DNA from: Siphonodentalium dalli
Taxonomy: Eukaryota; Mollusca; Scaphopoda; Gadilida; Siphonodentaliidae
NCBI GenBank assembly: GCA_032622095.1
Contig: CP136063.1
Location: 203,657,934 to 203,721,933 of the forward strand
Length of the DNA: 64,000 nt
Direction of reading: 5' to 3'
Shown here: positions 1 through 11,733 of the stretch, in pieces
Position numbering within the stretch: position 1 is the stretch's first letter
Layout of the letters: each line of letters opens with the position of its first letter
Notes under the pieces: generated by a model
Seen by the model: only the letters and a program-made list of their open reading frames with translations
The model's database searches: none
Told to the model about the DNA's origin: nothing
Program-made: the position numbers and the translations under genes

Positions 1-250
1 GGGGTTTTCGACTTAGAAAATTTGGAACATTTTTGCCTTTTGGATGAGATTGGGTACCTTCATGGTGTAATCAACTTCTCCTACAGTTTTAAATGTAGAG
101 ATTTGAAACTTTGGGATATTGTTCCTAACATGTTGGTGATTTGCAACAGCTATATAGCTAATATTTTTTTTATGGAGTTATTAACCCTTTTCGACTTAGA
201 AAATTTCAACATTTTTTTTAAATTTCTTTAACAAAGCGGCATCGACTTGC
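1..250. repeat. Fragment of family-G tandem repeat
   Basis: The motif CGACTTAGAAAATTT with a preceding GAGTTAT or GGTT context occurs twice here, as in the large family-G array at 8.7-10 kb. No gene is visible. Confidence 0.45.
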
Positions 251-611
251 CATGTTGTCGGGGGACACTGTGGTCTGCTGACCTTTTATTCTATTTATAG
301 CAACTGAAAATATGGCCAATAGGTATATCAAGAGACTTCAATGAAGTTTAATGACCTTGTGTCTGATCCAAGCTATCCAGTGTACTAGTATTTAAATAGT
401 TACTGTCTGTTTAGTTTGCCAAGCAGACAGTCCTAACCTGTGAGTGAACCGTATAACTTCCTATTCCTTTTTGCATCGATGACCTCTTCTCGCCATGTTC
501 ACAGACCATTCTTTTGGCATAATCAACTGCAAGCTATGCATTATCTATATACTGGTAATAGTGTGTCTGTTTCTCATATCTCATAACAGGTATTTTTTTG
601 GGGTAACCTAA

Positions 612-771
612 TGCTACAATAAATAGTAATAAACAAACTTAAGAAATGCATTTCACTGTTTCATTTAGATTAAACTGATTTTCACAATAACATTGATTGT
701 TCCTAGATCTTCACGTTTACTCATAGAAATTCTAAATTTTAAGCTTCTATTTGGTGCAAATTTCCCAATTG
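612..771 (+). repeat. Family E dispersed repeat, copy 1
   Basis: About 160 bp starting AATGCTACAATAAATAGTAA and ending TTTGGTGCA.TTTCCC. It is repeated in the same orientation at 2577-2751 with small insertions and substitutions. No terminal repeats were seen. Confidence 0.7.
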
Positions 772-794
772 AAAAGGCTTGATTGATGCTTTAA

Positions 795-890
795 CCCTTT
801 CAGTGCCAGGGGCCGATCTCATCGACCCTAATTACAGTCTGTAAAATCGACCCTAATTTTTTTTTTTTTTTAGATTTTTTTGGGATTAAT
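795..890. mobile_element. Family B3 fragment (left end)
   Basis: TTAA (791-794) followed by CCCTTTCAGTGCCAGGGGCC, the left end of the B3 element that starts again intact at 909. It looks like a truncated copy lying directly beside a complete one. Confidence 0.6.
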
Positions 891-908
891 TTTTTTGGGT
901 ATGTTTAA

Positions 909-1174
909 CCCTTTCAGTGCCAGGGGCAGTTCTCATCGGCCCTAATTTACGGTCTGTAAAATCGGCCCTAAAAAAATAAAAAACATTTTTTTTTTTTTTA
1001 GATTTTAAAACAATTATTAAAATTGTAAAAAATAATAACAAATGATGAAAAATTGTTAGGCCAATGCATTCTCTTATATATGCGAGGTGACCTATGGTCG
1101 ACTCGCATATATAAGAGAATGCATTGGCACAGGGTATATGGGTTGATACAAAAATCGACCTGGCACTCAAAGGG
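909..1174. mobile_element. Family B3 MITE (piggyBac-like, TTAA)
   Basis: Starts CCCTTTCAGTGCCAGG, ends CCTGGCACTCAAAGGG, with TTAA at 905-908 and 1175-1178. It has one internal palindromic module around GCATTCTCTTATATATGCGA and an A-rich spacer, with no coding capacity. TTAA target duplication and CCC..GGG termini are hallmarks of piggyBac-mobilised elements. Confidence 0.8.
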
Positions 1175-1295
1175 TTAAGCATGCTATAGCGAATTTAAAA
1201 ACAAACTGGATAAAACCTTAGGGGCATGTTTATAACTCAAAACTATCACCAAGTATTCATAGTAATAATTTTGATGCCCATGAAAAACGTAAGAT

Positions 1296-1429
1296 TCCCT
1301 GGCACTAAACCTACAAAATAAGTCTATTAAAGAATATAAGAAAAAATTATTAAAATTGTAAAAAAAAAAGAATGCATTGGCACAGGGTATATGGGTTGAT
1401 ACAAAAATCGGACCTGGCACTGAAAGGGT
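1296..1429. mobile_element. Family B3 MITE, 5'-truncated
   Basis: Right part of a B3 element: the spacer (CTACAAAATAAGTCTATTAA), half a palindrome and the terminus CTGGCACTGAAAGGG, then TTAA. The left end is missing or scrambled. Confidence 0.65.
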
Positions 1430-1680
1430 TAATTATTCTCATAATTGCTAATGAATATTGAGAAATACAACTGTTAATGTTTATTTCATTACGTTTATCG
1501 TTTTAATGTTTATAAACACGTGTGAATGGTATGCTAGTCTTGTAGGTATCGATTGCCCGAGAGATTATTAAAATAATTGGACATAATGATTCTATTCACT
1601 CAGTGAGGCCCATGACCCTTTCCCAAAAAGGTCAGAAAAATCCCTGTATAGTGAGTTTCCAGGTATAAAGGCAATATTAA

Positions 1681-1987
1681 CCCTTTGATGACAGGAGCTG
1701 CACTATTGTAGCATTAAGGGTCGAAGGTCCTATACCAGTGCATTCTCTTATATATGCGAGTCATCCATAGGGCCTCGCATACTAGTATATTAGAGAATGC
1801 ACTGGTTGACAATGTCAAGGTAAATTTTGTTAGGCCAATGATGTATTCTCTTATATATGTGAGGCTTTTTTGTTGGAAATTGCACTCAATTTACATTTCC
1901 CGATGGGAGATTTGCATAATTATATAAGAGAATGCACTAGTACAGGATATTTAATGCTGCACCGACGCAGCTCCCGTCATGAAAGGG
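1681..1987. mobile_element. Family B2 MITE (piggyBac-like, TTAA)
   Basis: Begins CCCTTTGATGACAGGAGCTG and ends AGCTCCCGTCATGAAAGGG, with TTAA on both sides (1677-1680, 1988-1991). It contains two palindromic modules with CATAGGG-type centres. Confidence 0.8.
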
Positions 1988-1991
1988 TTAA

Positions 1992-2576
1992 TACAAATTT
2001 GACAAAAGATTTACATGAAAATCTGGAAAAAACTTTTTCAGGTTGATATAATATGATGAGTAGGGAAACCCTAACCACTAAATATTTGTTTCTTTGGCCT
2101 GACGTCTATCAAACATCTCGCATTGTCTCCGGTGTCTGCATGCCACGCTGCCACCAGTGAATCAATCATCCAATATCCGTGTAACAGTATTGATTTATTG
2201 GAAGAAATATCATGGAGATTGCCATCTCTACTTTGCTCCCAGATTATTACATTATTGGCAAACTCATTGCCCCCACACCCACGACAGGACCAGTGTTTTC
2301 CCACTCGCGAAAATGATTTATGCCTATGGGAACTGATTGAGGAATAAAATATTTATGAACCTTTATTCTGTCTTCTGATAATATAGGGTCAGGCTAACTT
2401 TTAATGACTGAGGATGGTCCCAATTAGTGTTCTATTTGTATACCAATGGAATGTTTCCTCAAAGAATGGGTAAATACCAGATTTCTGACCTTAAATTTCC
2501 CCAAATCACAAAAAATCTCTTTGTTTTTAAACCTGAGTTAAGACTTTCCATTAACTTCATGAATATTATCAAGCCC
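1992..2576. other. Unique sequence, no gene recognised
   Basis: A short stretch at 2071-2347 is open on both strands (about 75 codons each), slightly less AT-rich than its surroundings. Neither translation is recognisable and there are no convincing splice sites. Confidence 0.4.
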
Positions 2577-2751
2577 TAATGCTACATTTGCATTAAATAG
2601 TAATAAACAAAAAAGCTTAAGAAATGCATTACACTGTTTGCTTTAGATTACACTGATTTTCACAATAATATTGATTGTTCCTACTAGTAGATCTTCTCTG
2701 TTACTCATAGAAATTCCAAATTTTAAGCTTCTATTTGGTGCATGTTTCCCC
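2577..2751 (+). repeat. Family E dispersed repeat, copy 2
   Basis: Second copy of the 612-771 repeat in the same orientation. It is followed immediately by a family-A right arm, so the two may have travelled or inserted together. Confidence 0.7.
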
Positions 2752-2860
2752 GAGAACTTTCCGATGAATGGCAACAAGCCATATTTCCGACTAAATCATG
2801 AAAAGTTACCCATAAATATGCTGTGGTTAAGGAGTCGATTAATTATGGCATTACTGGTCC
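2752..2860. mobile_element. Family A foldback element, right arm only
   Basis: Contains TTTCCGATGAATGGCAACAA and CTGTGGTTAAGGAGTCGATT, ending GGCATTACTGG. The left arm is absent. Confidence 0.65.
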
Positions 2861-5048
2861 AAATGGTCTCTCGGATTTTGTTTGATAGATTATTGATTAG
2901 GGGACACAGGTCTTCATATATGGGTATGATCCACTATCATTAATAGAGTTATTATAGCAACCACCAGTTGTTTATACCTTAGACACAGGTGAATGATGTC
3001 ATATATTGTTTAGTAATGAAGTAATGAATGTCTCAATTATGGAGACTTGATTGAGCAATAATTAAGGTGATCTGTGATCCTGAGACCAACACTGGCAACT
3101 GAAAACTTTAGCGCAACCCGTTTTTCGTTCACAGAATTTTCATTTTCAGTAACCTCCTGGCGAACTGAACGGGGTCGGTCGCCTCAAATCTGCAGGCCTG
3201 TTTCTACATTTTATCGACTCTACTAGTTACTCTTGAATTTGTATATTTATGGCACAATAAACAGCCTTTTTAATTAAAGTGATGTGAAACACTGCGCTAA
3301 GGTGATCAAATAGAAATGTATAATAATCTTGCTCAAAATTGTTATTTTTACAAATATTATATCCAAATTTGCAAGACACATCGTTATTCTTATATATTAA
3401 TTAACTGCAGTGATTCTCGAAGGCGAAATTGTTTTCATTAGTTTATCGCAGATAGTTGCGTCCTGAATCTAGAAGTAAATATTTACAATTGAGGGTAGTT
3501 CAGACGATGATTTCTATGGAATGGTACGGTCGATTTGCTTGAAATTTTCGGCGATGTTACTAAAATGCTATATTCCTCCAGTTGACATAGCGCCTGAATG
3601 CTAACTTGTTAGTTTCACATACCCGAACAAGTCCATAATATGTCTTTAACAAAAAAAAGCTAAGGCCATAAATATTTCCTTGGCTAAAAAGCCTAGGATC
3701 CACACACATGTAACTGCATGCACTACACATACAAGTATAATTTCGGCCTATTATCATCCATAGCATTGGCAGACTGGTTGGGTCTGGCTTTAATAAAATT
3801 GCTGTTTATCAAGATACATGTACATGTGTAATTATTATCTCAGTTGTCCTTGGCATTCAATGATGAATTTTTACTGTCTGCAGACTTCCACAGAGTGGCA
3901 CTAAGACAATGTCTGCAGAAAATTGTTTCTATTTTGCACAAAACATTCCCAGGTTCTGATATTTGTCTCTGCCAAATATTAGCTGATGAAATTTCTTTTT
4001 GCCTAGGCTCAGCTGATAGCCGACCCTAATTAACAGGGCTGAATAAACATGTTTCAATCAATCCCTTTCCTCATGGGCTGTGGCCCAACTAGGTGAAACA
4101 CTGAGTCTACATATAATCCATTACTATGGCCTGGCTCTTTGAATCTATTATAACTGGAGGTTTGCCCAGACATGATCACCCAGTTCCAATGCACCAGTTC
4201 ATCCTTGTACTTTAAGATGTATCATAAGCCTTGCTTTTCTGAACAACCAGTCTATTTTTACATTGATTACAACACATAGGTTATACTTGTAACAGAAACT
4301 TATTTTTTATACCAATTTGGCACCGCTCCATGTACTTCCATGGGCTCAGTGATAGTGAAGTTTATATCAGCAGTACTGCAATTAACTCTGAACTACTTGG
4401 GGGGAAATAATTAACTGGTATACAATGACATTTTTCACATAACACTCCCTGCGTTGCTTTGCTATTCATTGGTCTATCTGTATCTCGTCTGGTTTGTTGT
4501 TCAGCCAGGATATACCTCTTCCCAGGATTATCAGCTGTTGATTCTCTTGGTAATCGACAATCATTATGTATCAATGCTTATATTGTGAACTGTCGATCGC
4601 TTTAGAGGTGTTGGCTCTGCTGAAAAGGAAATTATGATGATATATATATAATATATTATGACGATATGTATATATATCCGTGAAAGTTTGGCCTCTTCTA
4701 CAACAGCGGTGCCACCAGATGATGGGTGGGGGTATTATAGCCCCTGTGTCGGGGAAATCCTGGCACCCCTACCACAAGTGCTTGTACACTTTTTTGATAA
4801 ACAAAAATGCCCCACCCTATTTGTTACCATAAAACTATCTATTAATATGTTTCTATACAGAAGATAATGAAATTGTCCTACGAGTCCATACAATTACATG
4901 GGAGGTTACAATAGTCAGATATCAACATTTAATAACAGCAGTTTTTGAGGTTTTGGAATTTTAGTTGGTTCCCAACAATTCTTAAAATCACCTCGGAAGA
5001 TGAAAGGATGTGGGATCACAGTATAATTCATTTTGATGTTGTTTTGCC
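2861..5048. other. Unannotated AT-rich stretch
   Basis: No exon, RNA gene or clear repeat was recognised. A 61-codon frame at 3844-4029 follows a plausible acceptor (tatctcag), but its translation is unfamiliar and is not a PKA-C segment. Short (TA)n tracts occur near 4640-4675. Confidence 0.35.
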
Positions 5049-5432
5049 TGCAAGACTGGATATAGTGTGTCTGACATTAGCAGAATTAGGTCCCCAGAGG
5101 GTGAATTTAGTGATGCTATCCCGCACAGCAGGCTAGTGACAAGAAATTAAAAAACCCCAGTTGAAGTTTAGTGATGATCATGCATCCAATAGTCACCTTG
5201 ATTATGCATTTATCTTCTGCAAATTTATAGGGGATATAGAAACTGAATAGAATGGAAAAAAGCAACTAAAAACATTGTTAATTGAGACTATAGATACTTC
5301 CCAGAAGATTAGGCCTATTAAAGCAGAATAAAGTCCCCAGAGGGTGAATTTGGTGATGCTAGCCCAATGTACCGGATAGCATTACTAAATTCACCCTCTG
5401 GGGTGGGGACCTCATTCTGCAAATATCCCATA
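5049..5432. mobile_element. Family F long-form hAT-like MITE, diverged
   Basis: Two inverted palindromic blocks, each built on CCCCAGAGGGTGAATTTAGT and its complement, flank a middle section with CTTCCCAGAAGATTAGGCC. The outer ends (GGATATAGTGTGTCTGACAT) match the long subfamily. Terminal repeats are eroded. Confidence 0.6.
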
Positions 5433-5507
5433 CAATTATAAAATCCAGAATGGTTTGCCTGAGGCTGATACAGATAAGCAGACATGAAATATTGACTAAC
5501 ACTCTCT

Positions 5508-5650
5508 GTGTTACCTAGCTATGTTATTGTTAACCAGTTCTTTACTAAATGGATTATACCATCACTTATAAAAGTATACATTGAAATGATCTTTTTTCAT
5601 CTGGAAGCATCTTCAGGAAATATAAGGAAACATAATACAAATGCAGAAGG
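5508..5650. repeat. Family I repeat fragment
   Basis: Contains CTTTACTAAATGGATTATAC, TATAAAAGTATACATTGAAA and ATGCAGAAGGATTC-type segments, shared with copies at 19.3, 36.0, 48.2 and 57.4 kb. Confidence 0.5.
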
Positions 5651-5660
5651 ATTCAGTGAG

Positions 5661-6170
5661 AGCTTTCCGATGAATGGCAACAAGCCATATTTCCGACTAA
5701 ATCCTGAAAAATTACCCATAATTCTGCTGTTGTTAACCCTTTACCCAACAAACCGGCCAAAACCGGCCAAAACCGGCCAAATAAAGCTTCAACAGCCTAA
5801 AATATCTTGGGTCTGTCTCAATAAAACCATACAAATATGGATATCATTGGAACCGGCTCCTTGACCACATTGTGATAGTTACAGTTATGCCCTGTGCCAA
5901 TGCATTCTCTTATATATGCGAGTCGACCATAGGTCGCCTCGCATATATAAGAGAATGCATTGGCCTAAAAAAAATCTTTTTTTAACACTTTTTACCATTT
6001 TTTCTTACATTCTTTAACAATTTTATAATTTTTAATGTGTTAAGCCAATGCATTCTCTTATATATGTGAGGCGACCTATGGTCGACTCGCATATATAAGA
6101 GAATGCATTGGCACAGGGCCGTTCTGTTGGGTAAAGGGTTAAAGGAGTCGATTATTTAGGGCATTACTCT
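5661..6170. mobile_element. Family A right arm split by a B1 insertion
   Basis: The A arm (GAGAGCTTTCCGATGAATGG ... CTGCTGTTG) runs to 5736 and resumes at 6143 (GGAGTCGATTATTTAGGGCA). The interruption is exactly a B1 element plus one duplicated TTAA. This is a natural before/after test of the TTAA target site. Confidence 0.85.
5737..6138. mobile_element. Family B1 MITE nested in family A
   Basis: 402 bp, CCCTTTACCCAACA ... TGTTGGGTAAAGGG, TTAA at 5733-5736 and 6139-6142. Internal order: (AACCGGCCA)n, a ~100-bp unique part, palindrome 1, an AT spacer, palindrome 2. No reading frame. Confidence 0.85.
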
Positions 6171-6880
6171 ACTTGTCTGAACTATTTCTAAAATAAATAA
6201 GTCAGTGCTCATTAATGAGTAGTTTAGAAAGGGTTGAATTAGTTTTTTGTATCCACTAATTTCAAAGGGTTAAATTGGACATTTGCGAACTTGGCATTCT
6301 TGTTGGTGAAAAATAATATGTGGTTGAAAATGCCTTAATCTAACTTTCAAAATATTTTAACTTTAGATCTATTAGAATAATGCTTGAAATTTAAGCCTAA
6401 CTCGCTGTTTTTGTCTTTCTACATTAATTTGTACAATACCTCTAAATGACAAGGCAGTAATACAGTTTATTACATATCTATCAACGTAATTCGCATGATC
6501 GCACGATATTCCAGGCGTGTGATAATTCTCAGAATCGCACTAGTGCAATCTGTCGACGGAACTATTTCATTCAGTGTTGTTAGACTGGCTTTCGCCGTTA
6601 CTAGTTTTACTTTTTCAACTTTTCAACGCAAGGGCGACAACCCACTTGCCGAAATCGCATCACGCTGATTGGGTTATATTCTTGGAAAATCTGGGAAAAC
6701 CCAATTAACACCTTGCGCGGGTCAAGATGGGTCAAGTTCACTCGCGGATAGAAGGGCTCCCTGTCTGATTGTTGCGTTAACCCTAAAATGCCGTTAAAAC
6801 TCAGTTAAATTCACAATTTTTGTACCGGAGATTGACGACTGTGAGTCAACTTACTATAATACGTAGATATGTAATAAAAA

Positions 6881-7044
6881 TAGAACCGCATGAGTGTCTG
6901 AATTTTGACGAAATTATCGCACTCGATTTGTTGGCGGAACGTGATACATCTCGTGCGGGACTGCGTCCCGCACTCGAGGTAACGCTCCGCCAACTATTCT
7001 CGTGCGATAATTTCGTCAAAATTCAGACACTCATGCGGTTCTAT
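6881..7044. repeat. 164-bp inverted repeat
   Basis: Arms of about 44 bp (TAGAACCGCATGAGTGTCTG and its complement) are near-perfect, with a second inner match GTTGGCGGAACG/CGCTCCGCCAAC and a perfect GTGCGGGACTGCGTCCCGCAC core. It has higher GC than its surroundings. The superfamily is unknown. Confidence 0.75.
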
Positions 7045-7621
7045 CTATGTATTTCTCATCTGATCACGCAACTTCAGGAAGTCATTGGAAATATTGAAAA
7101 CATTTTACGAATGCAAACTATCTTGATTAGTCAGAGATATTTTCCTCTAAACATTCTTGAATTGTACTACAGACTTACAATGGTCATGATTATCGAGACA
7201 CAAACTGCACCAACTTGTATAATTTGAAGATGAGAAGATATTTTTTGCTAAGTACATGTACTGAAACTTTGGCCGGTGGGTCTTATTCCCTGATTCGATT
7301 CGAGATTTGATTTGACTGTAAATCCCCGATTTGCAGTCCCCAGGTTAAATTTGGTTCTATTTTTGTTCACACTGTATGTGTTGAGCAGCCTGCATACATT
7401 AATGCTGACATACACTGGATAGGGTAGATTGCTCATGTACACAATTTATATGAAAAAACAATTTTCATCTAGTTGTTTACAAACTGTTTGTGCATTTGGA
7501 ACCAATGTGGAATTTTTGGTTAGTCATATCCCTTGTAATGAATGCAAGGGCACATGGCAGTACAGGTGACTCACACAAAGGGAAAGCCATGTTTAAAAAT
7601 ATTAAATGGGGAAAACAATTA

Positions 7622-7756
7622 CAGTAATGCCCGAAGTAATCGACCCCTTAACCACAGCAGAATTATGGGTAACTTTTCAGGATTTAGTCGAAAATATGGC
7701 TTGTTGCTATTCATCGGAAAGCTCTCGGGGGAGAGCTTTCCGATCAATGGCAACAA
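7622..7756. mobile_element. Family A foldback element, right arm truncated
   Basis: Complete left arm after a TA (7620-7621) and the loop, then only the first 25 bp or so of the right arm, ending GGCAACAAG. Confidence 0.75.
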
Positions 7757-7917
7757 GGGTCTAATATGGTCTTTGGTGAATGCAGGTGTAAAATTGTAAA
7801 TATTGCAATTTATTCTGTGATCAGCTGTTGGCTAACATCGATTGAAGGCAATGATATGTGAGAACATTATTCTTAATGCCGGATTTCTTTGGAAACTCGT
7901 ATAATAAAAAGAATATC

Positions 7918-8313
7918 TAGTGGGCTAGCATTACCAAATTCATCCTCTGGGGACCTCATTGTGCATGTCCTCATATGCTATGGGAGATCTAGACTCGGAT
8001 ATAAGTTCCTACTAGTAGATGTTGATGTCCAACCATTGGGCATGTCATTTATGCATTGTGTTGATCTATCGTCTGCCAATTTGGGGATATAGAGAAACTA
8101 AACTAAAAAACAAAAGAATTTTTCTAAAGAAAATAAAAAACTGTTAATTTGATAATAAAGAAACTTTCCAGAGGAGATGAGGCCAAAGCAGAATGAGATC
8201 CCCAGAGTATGAATTAGTGATGCTAGCCCACTGCGGGTAGCGTCACTAAATTCACCCTCTGGTGGCATCATTCTGCAAATGTCCAGCACCATATTTTGAG
8301 GCTTGATGTATAA
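7918..8313. mobile_element. Family F long-form MITE, diverged
   Basis: Shows the CACCAAATTCACCCTCTGGG-type palindromes at both ends (CTCATTGTGCATGTCC, CTCTGGTGGCATCATTCTGC) and the middle section GAAACTTTCCAGAGGAGATG. It ends near GAGGCTTG. Decayed copy. Confidence 0.55.
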
Positions 8314-8320
8314 TAAAAAG

Positions 8321-8441
8321 AATATCTTGTGTTTTTGAGCGGATACTGTCATGAATGAGACAAGCCGCGCCCAAAAATATTTGTCTTGCTCACTCATGAC
8401 ATCATTATCGATAAACATGCACTCAATAAACACAAGACACC
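8321..8441. repeat. Imperfect inverted repeat
   Basis: TCTTGTGTTTTTGAGC and TGTCATGAATGAG are mirrored by CTCACTCATGACA and AAACACAAGA. No target duplication was identified. Confidence 0.5.
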
Positions 8442-8699
8442 AGATGTGAGATAAAAATAGCCAGCTACAGCTACAAATATGGCATCATGTTACCCAGATT
8501 AGTCGTTTTAATCATACCTCGGAGCCAAAATTAGCTTTTCCGAAACAAACGAAAGAATATTTCATGCTGTTGTGTACTCATATCACAGGAAAAGCCACAT
8601 TTCTAATCAGTATTTTGTAGATCATATTGATTTAGTGTCATGTGGTCCAGTGTGTGTTATTATTTTCACCTGAAATAGTGAACGTGAGCCATACAATGT

Positions 8700-10060
8700 T
8701 ATTAAAAAAAAATTATTATACGCCCATTTGAAAAAACGGTTGTATTATGTGAATGGGTTGTCGTCCGTCCATCATCCGTCCGTCAGCTTTTGATTTCCAG
8801 ATGATATCTTTAGATTGAATTGAGTGAACTGAACCAAATTTGGTATGTTAGTTTACCACACCAAAATACAGATCAAGTTTGAATATGGGTTTCATCCGCT
8901 TGAGTTTGACTGAGTTATGTCCCTTTTTATACGCCCTTTTGAAAAAAAGGCCGTATTATAGTATTGGTCCGTCCGTCCGGGCGTCCGTTAACCTGTTGTC
9001 CGGATGATAACTTTAGCTAGAGTGAACCAAAATTAGTAAAATTTGGTATGTGGGTTTATTAGCCGAAAAGTAAGTTCAAGTTCGAATTTGGGTTCCGCCC
9101 GCCAATTTTCACCGGAGTTATGCCCCTTATTTAACGTTTTTTGTCTTAGAAAATCCTTGAAATTTGTTGTCCGGATGATAACTGTATAGTTTATCGGAAT
9201 GAATCCAAATTTGGTATATTACTTTCTTTCACCAAAACACAGGTCAAGTTCGAAGTTATGCCCCTTTTTCGACTCAGAAAATTCAGTTTTTCTTATGTTT
9301 TTTGGTTTCCGGATGATAACTCGATTTTGGAATGTTTATACGCAAAACCCGTTTTTTTGTGGATTACATATATCAAAATACAGCTCAAGTCCGAATTTCG
9401 TTTTAATCCGATAATTTTTGCGAGAGTTATGGCCCCATTTTTTGACGTAATTTGACTTAGAAAATCCCTGAAATTTGTCCGGATGATAACTTTAGTTTGA
9501 GTGAACCGATTTCAATCAAATTTGGTATGTGGGTTTATTAGGAGAAAAGACAGCTCAAGTTCGAATTTGGGTTCCGTCCGCCAATTTTCACCGGAGTTAT
9601 GCCCCTTATTTGACGTAATTTGACTTAGAAAATCCCTGAAATTTGTTGTCCGGATGATAACTTTACTAGAGCTTATCGGATTCAATGATAATTTGGTATA
9701 TTACTTTCTCCCACCAAAACACAGGTCAAGTTCAAATTTGAGTTCCGTCCGCCAATTTTTACCAGAGTTATGCCCCTTTTTTACCAGTTTCGGCCGACCC
9801 AAGAGAGGGCGTATATTGCACGCCCAGCGTAGCTCTTGTTCGACTTAGATTTTACCTGATATGCGGTTTCCAGATGATAACTTTAGATTGAATCGAGTGA
9901 ATTTTTCAGTCAAAAATACCACACTTGAAGTTATTGTGTTTTATTTTTGTTATTGTTTCGTCTTAAGTCAAAGGTTTCAAACAAATGAATTAAACCTGGC
10001 CCCACTCTACTCCAGAAACGGGCATATTATGCCACGCCCGACAGCGTGCTCTTGTTTCTC
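8700..10060 (+). repeat. Family G array of ~170-bp units
   Basis: GTCCGGATGATAACTTTAG recurs about every 170 bp (9001, 9172, 9480, 9651 and weaker copies), each followed by AAATTTGGTATGT, GTTCCGCCCGCCAATTTTCA and GAGTTATGCCCC. The array starts with TATACGCCC..GTCCGTCC and has two end-like segments, ACGCCCAGCGTAGCTCTTGT (~9820) and CACGCCCGACAGCGTGCTCT (~10035). Such repeats are common in mollusc-like genomes. The class is uncertain. Confidence 0.75.
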
Positions 10061-10128
10061 ATCTTTCAATCATTTTCTTTTCAATCGCATTATAATATGG
10101 CTACTTATGCCCCCAGAAAAATAGGGGG

Positions 10129-10151
10129 TATATATATATATATATATATTT
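10129..10151. repeat. (TA)n microsatellite
   Basis: A run of about eleven TA dinucleotides following GGGGG. Confidence 0.85.
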
Positions 10152-10733
10152 GAGTGACTTTGTCTGTTGGTCTGTCCATGTTTCAAGTTGGCACCATTGG
10201 GGTATTGATATTTTACCATAAACTATAAGTCAACCTAACATTCTACCTGTGAATTATTGATTGATTAGTCTACAGCTGCACACACCCAGTTTATACATGT
10301 AATCTATCTATCGCATTTAGTCATCTAGGTCAACAAGCTGTAACATCGGTTTGTGTTATGGTTTGTTTTATTGGGATATGAAACGCATGACTGGCAGCTG
10401 ACATACACATGCTATGTAAATATTTTATAATACATGTCTTGTGCTGGGCCATTGATGTTATGGTCATTTTCCAGTGGAAAAAATATAACGGGGATATCAC
10501 GAAAACCATAAAACTGACTCGTTGAAAGGATATTATCACTCACAATCGTGGAACATCATACACTGTTTGAAACCTCGAGATATAGTTGTTCCGATTCACC
10601 AATATCTGAATTCCAGTTTTGAATAATGGCCGACTGTTAGTGTGCTGAAGTAGGTCCGTACTCAGTACGGACATATAGCACACAGTATAACATTTTACTC
10701 AGTACTGACGTATAGCAGCCAAGAGGCTAAAAC
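10152..10733. other. No gene recognised
   Basis: AT-rich. The only structure noticed is a short inverted pair around 10645-10715, with GTCCGTACTCAGTACGGAC at its centre and ATATAGCACAC/ACGTATAGCAG flanks. Confidence 0.4.
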
Positions 10734-11062
10734 TTCCATGACTGGAGCTTCTTGACATTTTGCAAAATCTCTGTGCCAATGCATTCTCTTTTTAACAAGA
10801 CTCCCATAGAGAGCCTCACATATATAAGAGAATACATTGGCCTAACATATATTGTTAGTCAATACATTCTCTTATTTTTGCAAGGATCCCTATGGGAGAC
10901 TTGCATATATATAATAAGAGAAAGCATTGACACAGGATCTTCAATGCTGCAACAGCACAGCTCCCATCATCAGCCCGAAGCAAACTGGGCCACAGCAAGG
11001 GTTGCTGTAGCGGATTGCCGATGCCAACCAATTTGAATTAAGAGGTCTGTGTCATGAAAGGG
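10734..11062. mobile_element. Family B2 MITE with left end decayed
   Basis: CCATGACTGGAGCTTCTTGA at the left and GTCATGAAAGGG plus TTAA (11063-11066) at the right. Between its last module and the right end is an extra ~80 bp (CAGCCCGAAGCAAACTGGGC) not seen in other copies. Confidence 0.7.
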
Positions 11063-11087
11063 TTAATTGGCTATAGCGTAACCGGTA

Positions 11088-11283
11088 CAGTAATGCCCTA
11101 AATAATCGACTCCTTAACCACAGCAGAATTATAGGTAAATTTTCAGGATTTAGTCGGAAATATGGCTTGTTGCCATTCATCAGAGCTTTCCAATGAATGG
11201 CAACAAGCCATATTTCCCACTAAATCCTGAAAAATTACCCATAATTCTGCTGTGGTCAAGGAGTCGATTATTTAGGGCATTAT
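11088..11283. mobile_element. Family A foldback element
   Basis: Both arms are present: CAGTAATGCCCTAAATAATC to GATTATTTAGGGCATTATG, after TA at 11086-11087. The terminal right bases are slightly eroded. Confidence 0.85.
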
Positions 11284-11733
11284 GAATACTGCATCTATAA
11301 AAGATTCCAACTTGTATTTATTAAATACCACATTTGCAAAAATAGCCACGTTGATTAATATTTAATTTCAGCATCTGATTCACTTTCACATGGCTTTGAT
11401 ATGTTTAATACATGGATTCCTGGCTTTCCCATGGCCCTGTGGATATATTTGCTATTTGTTGCTGCAACCCACTCCCTAGACAATTGGTTAATCATGACAA
11501 TGATCAAGCTAATGCATTATATATGAGTTTACCATAACAATTCCAATTCTGCTGGGGATTTGGATGTTTTCCATCAATTTCTTATATAATGCTAAGGCCA
11601 ATATTTAAAGACTGCTGTTGACTTTCCAGGCACTGAGGAATGTTGAGAAGTAACTTTTTTATTTTTAATATTTATCCTTGTATATGAGGCCATGCCACTG
11701 TTTTACAGTAAGCCATTAAGTTTTACCCTTTAA
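11284..11733. other. No gene recognised
   Basis: AT-rich unique sequence between two MITEs. No exon-like signal or repeat was seen. Confidence 0.35.

Noticed and set aside
3844-4029. Possible missing PKA-C exon
   Set aside because: A plausible acceptor precedes it, but the translation shares nothing with PKA-C residues 1-181.
5881-6120. Repeated palindromes as a CRISPR array or as transcription terminators
   Set aside because: This is animal DNA; the palindromes are parts of MITEs with TTAA duplications and no regular spacers.
8700-10060. Protein-coding frames in the family-G array
   Set aside because: The frames are short and shift between units; similarity between units is at DNA level across all frames.
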